The notes: generated by a model from the sequence alone, not told the origin. A DNA stretch of 64,000 bases from Scatophagus argus (GCF_020382885.2 NC_058498.1:22659001-22723000); one strand, 5' to 3'. Shown: positions 1-16,675, numbered from the stretch's first letter. Translations and numbers: made by a program.

Positions 1-3000
1 AGCTCAGTTTACATTTTCTTCATTTTCTCCTTCTCTCGCCAGTGGTGCTAGTCTGGAAGGAGAATATCTTTTATTGAGAAAGAGATACCCCAGTGAACTG
101 AGAGCTAATGGAGATGGTGGTCTCATGAGGGAAAACCTTGACCTCGCCCCCTTTTTGTAAAAGCTTTGCCCCTGTAGCAAACAATTACAGGGAGGGGCTG
201 TGTGTGTGTGTGTGCAGTCAACATTTGTTGGTGCTCTGGCGAAGGCTGTTGCAGTAATGTAGTCCAGTCTTTTTCACATCTATCAACATGGTGTAAAGCT
301 GCTTTCCCCACCAGTGTACTCTGAGGTGAAAGCTCCCAAGGTGAGACAAAGGCCCAGGCCGCACACCTCAGTCTTTCCTGAGCTGCAGCATCTGTCTGGG
401 CGAGCTGCATCAACAAATCCATACCGCCTGGACCACGCAGACTTCACCACCGCCTGCTCAACCTTTTGTAAATCGGCATTTTGATGACAGTTCCCAGTGT
501 CAACTTGTTCCCAATCAATACACACAGAGCGGACGCCTTCATAGACACAGATAACTACTGCTTGTCTGCTGTATCTCAGGGCTGTGGAGACTGACACCCT
601 GTCTGACTCTGATCAATAAGTGGCGCACAAGCTCGGCCCTGCCCACTCTGCTATCACACACGGGGCTTGGTTTCCCCCGGCAGTGGGGGTAAAACTGCCC
701 AGCAACTCCCCAAGGTGGATGAATCGGAGATGTTACATGTGAACTGGCTGTCAAAACGATTTTGTCATCTCCCCTTCTCTCCGGTGTTTAAAGATGCTGA
801 CACACTGTGTTTGGGGTACCAATGTCTTGTTGGAAGTGATGGAGGCTTTTAGCCTTTTTTTTTCCAGCCTTTATCCGTTTAAGTGTTCACTCGAGTGTTA
901 GAATTTCTTTTCCACCTGCCACAGATGTCTCCTGGCACTTCCTGCCCACTCCCGCCTTCCATTCAGGTCATCTGATCCAGACCCTTCTTAGAATTTACAG
1001 ACTTTACAACTTTATACAGAATCTTTTCTTTCACTGCTAGTTATGAAGGTCAGTGTTTTTTTTTTGTTTTTTGTTTGTTTGTTTTTTTGTTAGTTTCTAA
1101 GTTTGTTTATTTTGAAATTACTTAAGCTATTCTCATTTCTGTGTGAGTAAATTCATCCTGGAAATTAGAGCAATGTTTTTTTCACACAACTGATGAATAC
1201 TTGTTTAGTATTTATCTGGGATAATGTTAGGTGAATGTTATCACTGATAGTTTTGAGGAAAGATAAAACACTGAGTAAAGAAGGCCAGATCAGATTCAGC
1301 TTGGGGTCATTAATGTTTCAGAGGATGCCAGAGGGAGAATGGGAGAGTCTCTGCACTGCCGGGATCCATTTCCTTTGACTGTGGCTTTGTCATTTTGGAT
1401 CAATCCCACCGTGTGCAGACCTGATGTAAAGTGGCTCGTCTCTAATGGGTTGACTGGCAACATTCTGGCACATGATAAAAAGAACTAGAGATATTGTCTT
1501 ATTGTTATGCTTCAGACATAGTTGGGCCTTTCAGTTTGATAAATGCGCCTTTAATTTATGGAAATTTCCCCCAGATTTTTCCTCAACACAGACAACATAT
1601 TGATATAGAAATTATTACCCCGCCTTTGTCACTTGTTCTACGCCGGCCATGGCCCTGTGTGGACCTCTGGGGCTGTGGAAGTACTTACCACCCTGCTCCT
1701 GTATGCTGTGATCTGCACAATGGCATTACTCTGCTTTGATCCTGCTGCAGTCTGACACATGACCACACAGACCCCTGAATGGGCATTAGTGCAGGCTTCA
1801 GCAAACCCAACATCTGTGCCTCCCAGCACTGCCACTGCTCAAATCATTCATTAAATCAGAACACAAAAAGTAACTTTACTTGAATGCCTCAGCATAAATA
1901 TTTGATCATGGCTGAGAATAAATCTTTGTCATTTCGTACTCCTTCCTCTGTCTGCGGGGCTCCTCTTATAGATCTTGCTGGCCTCGCTCTGTCGTTGCTG
2001 TTTGGATACAGGCACATGCTCGGCTTGGTCATTTGTGAAATGGATCTTATGAATTTTTAAAAAAGATTCATAGCTGCAATCAGGCCTTGTTAAGGGGATG
2101 AGTGTATCACAAGGTAACGTCTTTTGCTGCTGTGCTCACACACAAATCATATGCCGTTTGCTGAGATAATGTGGACTGAAAGAGGGTTTGTGTGAGGTGC
2201 TAAACACTCCTGTGTTACAACACATCCTCTTACCTTATTAATATTTTGGCTGCACAACAGCAGGTTGTACTGTACATCCTCTGTGTATTTATGTTCTCTC
2301 AGCCATTTAGAAGTTTACATGTTTTGTTAGGTGACAAAAACTCTTGTGTGAAAGCGAAAGCACATCTTTACAAAGTTTCAATTTCACTGCAGTGACGAAA
2401 CACATACATTACACTGCACAAGTATTCACTCACACTAAGTCTGTTTTTAGATGCAACATTGCACATCTGGACACTGCAGTTTTCCCTCATTCTTCTTCGC
2501 AAAGCTGCTTTAACTCTGTCAGAGCGATTGTGAGTGAACAGCCTTGTCAAGTCCAGATGCAAATTCTCACAGCTTGAAGGTATCAGGCACCATGCCAGAT
2601 TTCAGGCATAGTGCAGTTCTGCTTTAATGTAATATTACATTCAGTACATTGGACACATTTCCTCCTGGACAACTTTTTTCTCATTTGGAGATGACGGACA
2701 CACAACTGAAATCCTCTTGGCTTCGTACAGGTGATCTCTGTGGAACTGCTTGTGTGACTTCTAAAACAAGACAAAACTGTCCCACTGAACATGTGAGTGA
2801 ACATGCATTTTATGTTTGTATTCATATATTTCTATATTTAGATTTTATTTATTTGTATATTTATATCTTTTTCTGTTAATCACTGACAACAAGCCACATT
2901 TGTTCAGCTCTGACTTAATATTGTAATACAATTTACAATGAAAATTTAACATGAAACCTTTGAAAGGGGGTGAATACATTGTATAGGCACCGCACATACA

Positions 3001-4160
3001 TTCAGATATGGAAGAGCGCAGTAATTTGAATGGTACAATAATTGAAATCATCATGACTAGTTTTGCATAATTTCACACAATGTGTTAAGGGCTCTATATC
3101 ATACGTAAATACAAAACCTCCAGTTTAATCCTGTTACCAGCTATATGGTATAAATTAAGCATGTTCACATCATCATTTAGCAAAAAAGAGGTCACACTTC
3201 TCCAATATTTTGTCAAGTACTTGGCTTAAAAGAATGTAGTCCATTGATTTAAATGTAAACCTGTCTGATAAAAGAAAAGTTAAAGAAAAGAAGTGAAATT
3301 ATATGCAGGATTTTTTAATCCTTGATCCTATAGAGACATTTCCATCATCACCAAGAAAGTATAAAAGTGTGTCTTTCGGTATTTTACTGAGTTGCTAGTA
3401 CAGAGTTATTCTCCTGTTAACTGTATAGCAGGCAAGGATTTGTGCATGAATCTCACAGCTTTGCATTCCACACGTCAACTTGTCAGCGATTTAAAACCTT
3501 TCACGAGTGAACAAAAATATCATCCACACACTAAAAGGTTACAAAGCTCTCACAAGATTTCCTTTTCACGCTTTCCCCTGAAGACAAGAGAATCTTTTGT
3601 TCTCAAGCCTTTTAGCCAGAGTGGATCCTTTTAATGTCACCTCCAGGATTCATAAGTTATTAGACATGACTTGGGAGAAAAGACAAAAGCAGGCCAACGG
3701 GGTGAGAGCGTGGTTTAGGAGCAGAAGCCGTAAAAGGATTGAACACAAGTTCTTCTTGTGCACTTACAGAATATAAAATGATATGATATGTGTTAAGCCA
3801 CCCAGAGAGCAGAGGACTGTGACACAAGTTCTAAGTGAGCTGAGGCAGTGCAGACCAGACTTTTTGTTCCTGTGTGGCAGCTCATATCCAAATTGTCCAG
3901 TGATATGTAATGCTAAATTAACCGGATAAACATGTCTTTAAATGAGTAGACAGCCTTACCAGCCTTAACCCCCGCCCCCCCCCTCCTTATTAAACCTGTG
4001 GGTCCCCATCCCAGCCATCCACCCCCACCCGCCACCACCAGTCCTCCATGGACTCATGCTGTTCAGGGCCCCAGACCCTCAGAACAGAGCCTGGCTAATG
4101 GAAAGCTTTCAAGGCGATGGGAGAAAAATGTCGGCTCTCGTTTGGCCTCTACCGTTTTCT
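1..4160. other. Intergenic DNA 3' of gfi1, no gene recognised
   Basis: No open frame here resembles a known protein; the short ones overlap on both strands and lack supporting splice sites. Visible content is AT-rich unique DNA, short T-rich runs around 1060-1090 and a C-rich stretch at about 3969-4035. In human the next genes on this side of GFI1 are RPAP2 and GLMN, but no exon of either is recognisable here. Confidence 0.6.
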
Positions 4161-4164
4161 GATG

Positions 4165-4166
<2 letters not shown>

Positions 4167-4195
<29 letters not shown>
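4167..4195. repeat. (GT)n microsatellite
   Basis: An uninterrupted GT dinucleotide tract of about 14 units. A shorter CA tract follows at 4281-4298. Confidence 0.95.
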
Positions 4196-4196
<1 letters not shown>

Positions 4197-4280
4197 ACAT
4201 TGCTTTGGAATCACACACAACAACACACGATTACAAACAGCTTGAAAATCGAAAACAACAACACTGTCCACCCCCACCTC

Positions 4281-4298
4281 CACACACACACACACACA
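4281..4298. repeat. (CA)n microsatellite
   Basis: Nine CA units, about 85 bp beyond the GT tract at 4167-4195. The two complementary tracts could pair as an inverted repeat. Confidence 0.9.
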
Positions 4299-4444
4299 TA
4301 CCTGCTTTGGCCTCTATGAATGTGTCTTATTATGTTGGGCTTAAATTACGGGCTAAAATCACTTTGTGAAAAAGGTTATTTATTTATTTTTATTTATTCA
4401 TTTTATTATTATTAATTTTTATGATGCATCAGTAGTCCTACCAT

Positions 4445-4496
4445 TCTTCTTCTTCTTCTTCTTCTTCTTCAGAATCAGAATTCCTTTATTTATCCC
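4445..4496 (-). mobile_element. 3' tail fragment of a teleost non-LTR retrotransposon
   Basis: A TTC trinucleotide run (4445-4470) leads directly into AGAATCAGAATTCCTTTATT. Its reverse complement, GAATTCTGATTCTGA preceded by GATAAATAAAG, is the familiar 3' end of fish LINE/SINE-type elements with simple-repeat tails. The same roughly 26-bp core occurs in the opposite orientation at 49018-49046. Only the tail is recognisable, so the family is not assigned. Confidence 0.6.
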
Positions 4497-4500
4497 TGAA

Positions 4501-7500
4501 TTTATCTTCTTCTTATTATTAGTTGAGTTGAGTAGTAATTATGATGAACTTAATTTTAGTGCACTTACACCATAAAGCCAAAATTGGCAGCCATGACGAT
4601 AAAATACAAAATAAAAGATAAACTAACTAGATAAACTAGGTAAAATAAAGGGAACCCAAATGCATTTAAATCAGAGTGTAAGACTAAAGTGTGATTGGAG
4701 ATGTGATTTAAAAGAAGTTTCGTGTAGTTCGGTGATTTATAAGTTAGCAGTTAAAGTTTTAACATCATTTTAACAGTGAACAACGGTCAGCCTGGATTTT
4801 AGACCTATGTATCTTTTGTTTATCAGTTAATCTTGTTGTCTTTTTACTATACATTAAATGCAGTTGTTCTACACTTGAATAGTTATAGTCACAGACTCAA
4901 TTTGTATTTTGTATTTACACTTGTATTTTGACTGTTACATATTTTTAAAAAATCTATTAAAAATAGAGATAAGACACACAAGCAAAGTTAAGTTGACTTA
5001 TAGCATTTCCTTTTTACAATTTACCATAGAAGTCATGATTTTATGATCATGAATTCTTTTGGCCAAGATAATCTTGTAGTGAAAATCTGATATCATGACT
5101 GCCCTAGAGTGTATCTGTGTCTTCCAAACCAAGTAGGTCCAATCTTTGCTGTTAGAAAAGGTGATAAAACCAAATTAGCAACATACTGATTAGAATTTAA
5201 ACTGGGATCAAGATGTGATACCACAGTTTCACAGTTTTTAGCTACAATTTTTATGTTGCACAATCCTAGATGCACGATGACAAATATGCTGAGGGTTAAT
5301 AACATCCTTCCTGTTCAGATTTAAATGAGGACAGCAGGATCTTGTCTAGTTTGATGTCAGCAGTGCAGCTCTGTAGTGAGTGCAACATACCATTATCAGT
5401 GAACTTGGAATCATTGGAAGGTATGTATAATTAGCATGATTTTCACATATTCTTGAAACATAACCATAACTGTTGAGATTCATGAGGGGCTGGAACTTTA
5501 CATGCAAAAACTACAAATCTCTAAAACAGTACAAAAGTCTGAAGCAAACATGCTATCCTTTCCCATTGCTACGCTGTAAAAGTCCATTTTTGTTGTGTAA
5601 AAGAGGCCCGGGGGAAGTGTGGCGTAGCCGCAGCCGACTCTCCAGGAGGACGCTCGTCAGGCCGAAGAGGCTGTTCTCCCCACACGTGTTCAGCCTGTCA
5701 GCTGCCTCGCCGATGTCTCTTGTTATTATTTTCCTCTCATTCTGCTGCCTTTTCTTTGCGGTCATGAATAATTTGTGTCTACGCCTTGTTGCTCGATGAC
5801 AGCTGTGCAGTTGGTTTGCAGTCTGTTTTTCAGATCAGGTGAATAATGAATAAGCCTGTGCAACAAAAGAGCTGTGTCCTGTTCGAGCCCTGTCTCTCTT
5901 CCTCTGTCCCAGCTTAGGTGGCGTGTCAACCGCCGGGGAGGGGACAGGTGAGCAGGAAAAGTCTTGCTGCTGCAAAAAGTTTCCTAAATGAATACATGAA
6001 AACACTTTTATGTCATATCTTTTCATCTTTCGACGGTGTCTCGCCATCATTTTCTGCATCCGAGCACGTTAATCAGTGCTTTTCCATGTCTCTCAGGGGT
6101 TATCTGTCTTTGTAACTCGTCAAACCTGTGTGAAATCTGCTGAACACAGCGAGAGAGTAAATACCACATTATTATTACAATATACACAACAGGGCCTGCT
6201 CACCCTCGGGGGGGGGGGTAATCACATTTGTTCTCTCTTCACAGTGTTGTCTCTATCTCCTCTCTCATGAAAAGAACAACATATGAATCTGTCCATTCAC
6301 CAGATGTTGCTGGTGCATGAAGTATTGCATGTGATGTGCTCATCAGATTTGCTCCTTTGTGCATCATGTTGAGTATCACAGTTGTAAATGGTTGCCGTTC
6401 CGCACTTCAAGAGATTTGTTTCTTTACATGGAAAAAAAACTCAGAAAAAGGTGATTTGGCACTTGGTAGATTTATCTGAACCCTGCCACAGTCTGTTTGA
6501 CCTTAAAACCCATTATAGATATTCCCATTCAAGTCCAGACTGGGAATGCATGCAGCTTCTTTAAGCAGTAGAAGATACATAAAAATCAAAATAAAACATC
6601 AGAGTGTGTCTCTAAAATCTCCTTTATTATTCATGGTTCATTTCAGTTTAATAATGAATCATCTGAAGCCACAAAACCGAGACACTGAACTTTCTGATTG
6701 CACAGCTATGTCTGTGAAGTGAAATGAATGCAGCCGTACCCCTGGATGGAGGCGTGTGTGGCTGTGCTCACAGATGTGTGTGCATTTCTGGACCGAGCTG
6801 CAGGCCTAGATTTGAGCCTCAGACTGCAATGTTCTGATTACTCGCCCACTCGAATCGATTGAGCCATATTCTATTCATATTTGATATGCCTCGAGGCAGT
6901 TGGGTAATGCTTTAAAAAAAAAAAACTCCATCGGTGCCCTTGGAGGAAATCTGGTCAACCTAATGGCTCATTTGTTGGTTTTTTTTTGGTTTTTTTTTTT
7001 TGCTTGAAATGCTTCTCTCTGAGATTGTGCTCGAGGAGTGTCTCTCAGAGGAAATCGTGCAACAACTTAAGAGATAAAATAGCAAACGTTTCGGTTTCTA
7101 AACAAGTCAGTGTTGAGTTGCTAAAAAAAAAAAAAAAAAAAAAGTGGCTGAGGTCAGCTGAAGTCTACCTGTTCTGCACCTGGAAGCTGCCCACTTGGCC
7201 GTTAATTCAAAGCACTGTGGTCATCCTGGTGGCTTGAGGCACCGCTTAAGGTGCTTAATGACAAACTCAGCCTCATTCCTACAGGAGGAAATTCCCCTCA
7301 ACATCACTAAGTGTGAACAGAATGTGCCAGTCTTTATCACTCAGTGATTTCCTGTATGTTAAGTGAGCCTCTCTTTGTTAAATGTCAGCTTTAATGTCAG
7401 CTGAGATCATCTTTAAAATTGGTAATGTGAAGTTGTTGAAATGAGGAGAATAAGCAGCACAGCACCGAGGTGCACAGCATCCATTAAGCTTGCTTTAAAT

Positions 7501-8860
7501 CAGCTCGCCTTTTCCTGTTCTCCTTTCGCCTGTTCGTCTCAGGGTTTAAAATATTCAGTATTTTCGCAGGCCTGGATGTTGTACGATTCTGTGGGAAGTG
7601 AGGCATAGAAAATCCTTGTGAGTCAGTGATTTCAATCAATGTTGAGGGAAGACGACTAACTGATTGTTCCTTTTTTTCCCCCCTCTTTTATCTTGTTGGA
7701 AAAGATGAGTGAAACATTCAAAGTGACAGCAGTAATTATTAAGGTGGCTGCTTTTCTGACAAGGTGATTAATTTGGTTTCAAATGTATGATTAATACATT
7801 CTGATGATGACTGAATGGAAATCATACTTATCCCACCACTTTCCTTAATCTTTTGCAATTTGATTCATTTCTTGTCAGTGTCTCAATAGGATTAATTGTT
7901 GCCTGGTTCTACACTGTGGTAGCCTCACATTGAATCACTTTGTGCTCATCACTTAGTTGTAATGAACTTTGTGAAACTCAGACGATCACAGCTGCTGCAC
8001 GTGCTGTCCTCCTAAAACTTCTGGGGAGGGGGGGTTAACAGCCATGAGGGTAAAAAAAATATTTGGTTAACGGTAAAATCTGTTTAAGGTCCAAACACAT
8101 GGCTGCAGTAGTCAAAACAAACAGGAGCTGGTGGCCTCTGGGCAATAATCACAATCACAGCAGCAAGATGGTGGCATGTCCTGAACTTCTGGTTTTTTGG
8201 GTTTTTTTTTGGGGGGGGGGGTTCTTGTCTGCAGTTAACTTAGACATTTTGAAAACCAAACATCTTGTTAGCTTATGCTGCTGTTTTCTAGGAACAGGAA
8301 GCCACACACCACTGTCTGAAATAATTATTAGCTTCTAAACATAATTCTAATCAGAGCTGAACTCAACAAATTGCCATCATTAGTGCACTTGAGTCTTGCC
8401 TGCGGAAAACTACAATGTAATATGAGCCGATGTTGGTTATATCACATTTTAATTGTAATTATTTGGTTTTGAGGAGGGGGCACCCCTGGCCGATATTGAT
8501 CCCCCTCAGTATTGACTCCGCGGTTATGGCCTTGTGGCCTACTCACTACGGAGTCTGTAAGGTGTCAAAAAAGGCAATTTTGGTGACGAGTTTCGTTGAT
8601 AAGCAAACTGACGAGCTGCCGAACACTCATTTTATTTGGTCTTTTTGTCTGATGTTCCCAAATCCTTCATTTGGAAAAATAAAAGAAGCCATCTTAGGTT
8701 ATTCCACTATTAGACTTTATTGCTTTTTAATTTCAATAAACCAAGCAGAAAGTAAAAGAGTCTGGGGGGGGAAATGTATGTTTAAAATAAAAAAGGTTCA
8801 TTCCGACAATAAAATGTGCAAAATGGGAATGCAGACGCTAGCAGCCCCACAGTGACCCTC
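4501..8860. other. Intergenic DNA, no gene recognised
   Basis: No supported coding sequence. The longest open frame (8430-8855, 141 codons) has no recognisable domain and is AT-rich and low in complexity near its end. Homopolymer runs occur at 6208-6217 (G), 7122-7143 (A) and 8198-8221 (T then G). The stretch 5590-5850 is more GC-rich and complex than its surroundings and could be regulatory, but nothing in it proves that. Confidence 0.5.
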
Positions 8861-8863
8861 CTG

Positions 8864-8869
8864 TTTATT
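8864..8869 (-). terminator. gfi1: Candidate poly(A) signal of gfi1
   Basis: TTTATT on the plus strand is AATAAA on the gfi1 strand, about 570 nt downstream of the gfi1 stop codon. Further AATAAA motifs on this strand lie near 8632 and 8714, so the choice is uncertain. Confidence 0.35.
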
Positions 8870-9440
8870 AAATCACACAGTCTGAGGAGACTGTTTTGCC
8901 AGCAGATTTTCAAACTGAAAACAGAACGCAGATTTTCATCTCTGTTGGCTTTACTGCCGATCCGGTTCTTTAAGTGTGAGTACAAATATTTGATGCCCTC
9001 AGAGGCAGATTCTTATCACACCACGAATTTATCATGCTTCATGTGTGCATGTCTGACTGTTCACAGCTTATCTCTGGTTCTCTGGACCTTTAGAACAACC
9101 TGCAGTAAGATGGTAAAATAATTAGTGTTGTTGGTGCCTTCAACCTGTAAAATATCCGTCAGAAGAAGTTCGTTCGTTTAAGCGTAAAGTCGACGTTTTC
9201 CTTAGTAGAATAAATAAATCATCTGCTTCTCGGCCGAGATAATCATATATCTTTCCAATACACTTTCACGTTACGTTTTTACAAAACTAAAAGTGGATCT
9301 TGGTCGAAAAAAACGTCCTCAAGTGGGGCGATTGGGATAAAAGGCGCAATTGTCTTCTGTTTATAATGTCTTTGTCAGATCACTCCTTGACAGACTCTAA
9401 AGTCAGGTGATTTGGTGCAGTGATGGCGGTTCGTTCCCCT

Positions 9441-12235
<2,795 letters not shown>

Positions 12236-12400
12236 CTCTGATCTGCGAGCAGACAAGTAAAATCCAGCTGTTGAGAGGACGTTCGCTCTGAACTCTGCAA
12301 AGATTTGATCTCCACTGGCGAGGAGATGCGCCTCCAAGCGCTTTAAGAGTGTGCAACCTGACGACGGAGCATGCGCACACCGTCCGTCCCCGTCTGCCAG
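12236..12400 (-). promoter_or_regulatory. gfi1: gfi1 leader and probable proximal promoter
   Basis: Directly upstream of the Gfi1 start codon. An NRF1-like palindromic motif GCATGCGCAC lies at 12369-12378, about 135 bp upstream of the ATG, in a locally GC/CpG-rich stretch (12350-12440). A CTCGCAG just before the start region could be a 3' splice site for an upstream leader exon, so a second, more distal transcription start is possible. No clear TATA box is seen. Confidence 0.4.
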
Positions 12401-15180
12401 GTGTTGCGCGGACAGGTGTCACTGCAGCGGCTCATCCGCTCACTGCGTTGCAAAGAAAAAAAAAGGAAAAGGAAAGAAAAAGGAAAAATATATCCGCCTG
12501 CGGTGTGTTAGTCAGTATGTGTGTGGCTGCAGGTGATAGGAAAATAATATGAGATGGGGGCGAATTCTTGTTACTTCTCCTCAGTGCAAATGCGCATGTG
12601 ACGTAGTGCTTTGGCTTTGTTTCATAAACACCCCGGGAATTATGAGCGGTTGATTTTATCTGTTATCAAAATAAAAAAAAAATTAAAAATTCAAATAAAA
12701 TTTAGAAACATCAAACAAGAAGTCTAAGTGACTTGGGCCCACCGCCCACCGCTCCTGCCGGTGTCCCTCTGCTCGGGCTGCAGCTCGTGTCTCCAGAGGA
12801 GCCCGCGGCGATCAGGACAAGTGATATATACAGGCCTTATCAGCGTCTTACCCAATCTGACAGGGAGAGAGGAAACGCGGAGGGTGGGTCACCCCAGGGT
12901 GTCACTGGCATGTAGTGTTAAAGCAAAGGGGCGACGGGTGGGGAGGACTCTGAGCCAACAGCGTTCTTAATATAGAGTACATTTACTCTGAAATGTTCAC
13001 CTTTACTGCAGCCTGTACATCCCCACAGGTCTGTCGGGAGCGTGTGTTTGATTTTCTTATTCCTCAAACACAACACAGTAAAAAGAAATAATAACCAAGT
13101 AGCACGCGCAGCAATAACTCCTCGCATTAAATGCACCTTAATTTTGGGGTCCTCACTAGACAAAGTGTTGGTGGGGGTTTGTCCCGGTCTGGTAGTCATT
13201 TGGGCCGTAGAGTGTTATTATGTGACAGACACTCTCCGTCCTCACGCCTGCGGTGACAGTTTCACATTACCCTCAGAAGAAAGAAGCCCAAAACAGAGAC
13301 AATTTGTTTTCTGTTCGCCCAGGACGCAGATCGTAGCGCCTGTTAAGCGTCATTACGCACTGAACAATAGGATAGACTCGTGCGTCCTGGTGTTTTTTTT
13401 ATCCACTGCAGGTGCAACAAATGTATTTTTCAAAACTGTGGCAGCGAGGGAAAAAGAGGAACTTTGATTGCCGCAAGGAAAACAACAATTAAAGTGAACA
13501 CAGTTATTAATATGTGAATGGAACTGTGTGTTACTGATCTGCGTTGTCTGTGACTGTGTGTTTGAGTGTTTGTGCTTCATCATTGTAATAATGTTTAAAG
13601 AGCTTTGCCAGCGGGTGTCAAACTTTAGATCTTTTTGGTTTTTTTTAGAACCCAGAGTTCACGCAAATAGCGTGATTTTCACGTCTTCTGCAACCGCGTT
13701 TTGAGCCACTTCTCAGTTAATCAGGTCAAAGCTTACCTAACTGATCTTTTTTTCCCCCTTCCACTAATATAAAATATCAAGGGTCTAGATTCAATCTTGA
13801 TTCGTCAAATTTAACCCGAGGATGCAGTCTTAAGGCTAAGTGAGAGGTGCAGGTCGCACTGAATGCATTTTCACTTGTCGGCTACAGGCAAACCAGCCTA
13901 TCAGTACGTGAGGGACAGGAAATCAAAGCGCCACATGTCCCGACTCGATTAGACACATGACGGCCGCTGCATCCGGACTCCGTGTTGGTGAAGATATGAA
14001 GCCCAAACCGATAAAAGCAGAAGCAGGCGGGCGGACGGACAGACGGACGGACGGGCCCTGCTGCCCGGAGTGAACCGACAGGCCGACAGAGAGAGGCCGG
14101 TCGGAACGCTGCGCAATAGTGGCATCCTGTCATTATAACAAACAGATAAACACAACAGAGCTAATGCAACAACAGTGATAATAATATGATTATATTAATA
14201 ACAATGATAACAATAACAATGAATTATCTACTTGCAGAAGCCAGAGATTGTCTGAGTTTGGGCTCGATGACTAAACTTATTTCATTATTGTTTCTGCATA
14301 ATTTAGTCAAATATTTATTGCTCTCTATTGAAATTCAACTTTATAACGCCTCTACACGTGAAAACACCAGATGATTCATGCCTCCCACACTGCCTGGCCC
14401 ACATACTATGATTTTAAGATGCGTTTGCTATGGTGATCGTTTCAGGATGCGCGTAAAATTAGGACAAATTAAAGGTTAGTAAAAATACATAATCAATCAG
14501 AAACATAAACTACGCAACTGCGTAAAAGGTAACTACCATGTACAGGAGGGGGATTTTATCTCAAACTGAGGTAATGTTAATTTTAAATCCAAACTTACCA
14601 ATTCTTAAGATGTAAGTTGTGTGGCATCATACCCAGGCACGTGTCTGTTGCTATCAAAATTAGCTCAAGGTTTTTTGTTTTTTTTTTTTTCCTGTGTTGA
14701 GATTTTTACAAACCAGCCTGGTAAAATTTGAATAAACTAACTGCCCTCCACTGCGCCATGAAATGCATGCTCAAAAATATCCGCAAACTCCACCAATCAC
14801 TGCAACATAAAACAGAGAAATACACTGAGCTCGCAGACCATCACAGCTGCTAAATGAATAATTAAAAAAAAAAATAAAAAGAAATCATCACCAAAAGGAT
14901 TCGGCAGTAATACAAACCTGGTTTATGTTTCAGAGTGCCCGAAGAGAAATGTTCTTTTAAAAATGTGGTTTTCTGCATGAAATGATTAGGCTAGAAGTTG
15001 AGGCTCAGCTCTGCAAACCGCGAGAAATCACTTCCTGAAAGCAGTCAATCTAAGAGAGCATCTTCACAGGAGGAAGGCAGCGCTGAGACAAAACATCCCA
15101 CATGAGCTGAGTCTTCTGAACGCCAGTGCAGGTTAAAGGTCTGCATGAACACCAAGAGACGTCAGGCCAGGAGTTTAGCA
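12401..15180. other. gfi1 - evi5 intergenic region
   Basis: No coding sequence recognised. It holds a purine-rich run (12451-12490), a GC-rich patch around 12730-12900, a GGAC-type tandem repeat at 14027-14055, and AT-rich DNA with a T/G run near 14671-14690. As the 5' flank of gfi1 it is the likely site of upstream regulatory elements, but no individual binding site can be assigned with confidence. Confidence 0.5.
14027..14055. repeat. Short GGAC-type tandem repeat
   Basis: About seven imperfect units of GGAC/AGAC in a GC-rich patch between evi5 and gfi1. Confidence 0.8.
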
Positions 15181-15186
15181 AACGTT

Positions 15187-15192
15187 TTTATT
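15187..15192 (-). terminator. evi5: Candidate distal poly(A) signal of evi5
   Basis: AATAAA on the minus strand about 1.5 kb past the evi5 stop. It would give a long 3' UTR; the proximal signal at 16328-16333 is an alternative. Confidence 0.35.
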
Positions 15193-16327
15193 ATGAACCC
15201 ATCGCTCACACACAACAGCAGTCTCATTTACTCTCCATAGTGTTGTCATGTGTGTCCTTACTGCACTGCAGACTCAAAAAGTGCCCTAACGTGTTCCTCT
15301 CCCATCAAACACCACATTTTGTTCAACAAAGGGACATCATCATCATCATTTTTTTTCTAGTTCATGGACATGACAGGCAAAATTGTGCATTCACTTCCAC
15401 CTCGTCTTTCACTCAATAGTTAGTGTTCAGTATGGACATCCAGATCCTTCTGCGTGAAATGGAACAGAACTGGCCTGTTGATGAGCACGATACACAATAT
15501 AGTGCTGACTTTGGTAACATCTGACACCTCCTGGTTCCTCTCCAGATTGTGTTATAAAGTGTACTGCGTTGTGTTATATCGGCTTTTTTTTCTCCCAGGA
15601 GTTCCCTCGGACTGTCATCCATTTACGTGCAAATTGATTGTGATACATAAAAACATATTGCAGACATGACTCGTGTTTGACTCAATCAGTAAATGCGCCG
15701 ACTCACTGCGTCAGGCTCATCTTGAAAGTCGGGTGAGTTCAGAGAACTCGGCACAAGAGCAACAGTATTAGAAAAATAAACCCGTTCCCCTTGTCTGCAC
15801 TAATGAATCACTGTGAGCTGAAGTCATCCAATCATCTTTTTCTCCTAATTGGATTTCACCCTCACTTGTTTTTGTCATTTGTGTTACCATATTAAACTAA
15901 CTTACATGTCCCTTTCTTTTTTCTCTCTCAGTTGTACAATATGTTCTAAACATCAGATATGCAATAGATACATATTTTCAAGTTCAAAAGGAATTGGGGA
16001 AAGAAAAACATAATACACATTTACATATCTACAGGTGTGCAGATGTCACGCTGAACAGCCCTGGTGAAAGGCATGTGGCATGTGTTAAGGCCATAGAGTC
16101 AAGTCAACACTGGCTGACACAAGCAGCTCTGATGCCAGACTCTGACTAAGACAAAATACATATCAGGTCACACACACACACATACACACAGCACTTATAC
16201 AATTCTGCCTCTGCTGCATGATGGACACTTAATAGTAACGGCACCAGTACAAGTTTGATGTTCATTTATAAAATGCTTAAAAATATAAAAACACATTGGA
16301 TGAAGTGTGTAATGTAGCATAAAAGGT

Positions 16328-16333
16328 TTTATT
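16328..16333 (-). terminator. evi5: Candidate proximal poly(A) signal of evi5
   Basis: AATAAA on the minus strand about 345 nt past the evi5 stop codon at 16676. It is the first canonical signal in the 3' flank. Confidence 0.5.
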
Positions 16334-16675
16334 GCACAGTCTCTTTGTCTGTGTTGTACCCACAGGAGGATCACTGTAGCCCGGTAGAGTTTGATAAGCT
16401 CCATATCTCCATTCTCAGCTTGTGCCAGTGGTGCTCAGACAGTGGGCTGCCCTCAAGGAAGAAAACAACAACAACAACAACAAAAATTCAAACAAACAGA
16501 ACAAACTAAATCCAAAAAGGTGTGATTCTCAGGATATGAAATGATGATGCATTTCCTTTCTGTAATTCCGAACTCCAGATCCAGGCGTCTCCTCTGAGAC
16601 GGCTGCTGGAAACACCTCCTCTTCCTCAGTGGGTGCTGACAGCCTGTGTCTCATCTCTCGGCATGCAGGTGCTGG

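Noticed and set aside
8430..8855. 141-codon open frame on the plus strand
   Set aside because: No recognisable domain, frame ends in low-complexity sequence, no promoter or splice context; consistent with chance in AT-rich DNA.
12236..12337. In-frame open extension upstream of the Gfi1 start
   Set aside because: It begins with TTG, not ATG, and any extension would bury the SNAG domain, which must be N-terminal.
14027..14055. Regular spacing suggesting a CRISPR-like array
   Set aside because: It is a simple GGAC tandem repeat without spacers in a vertebrate genome.
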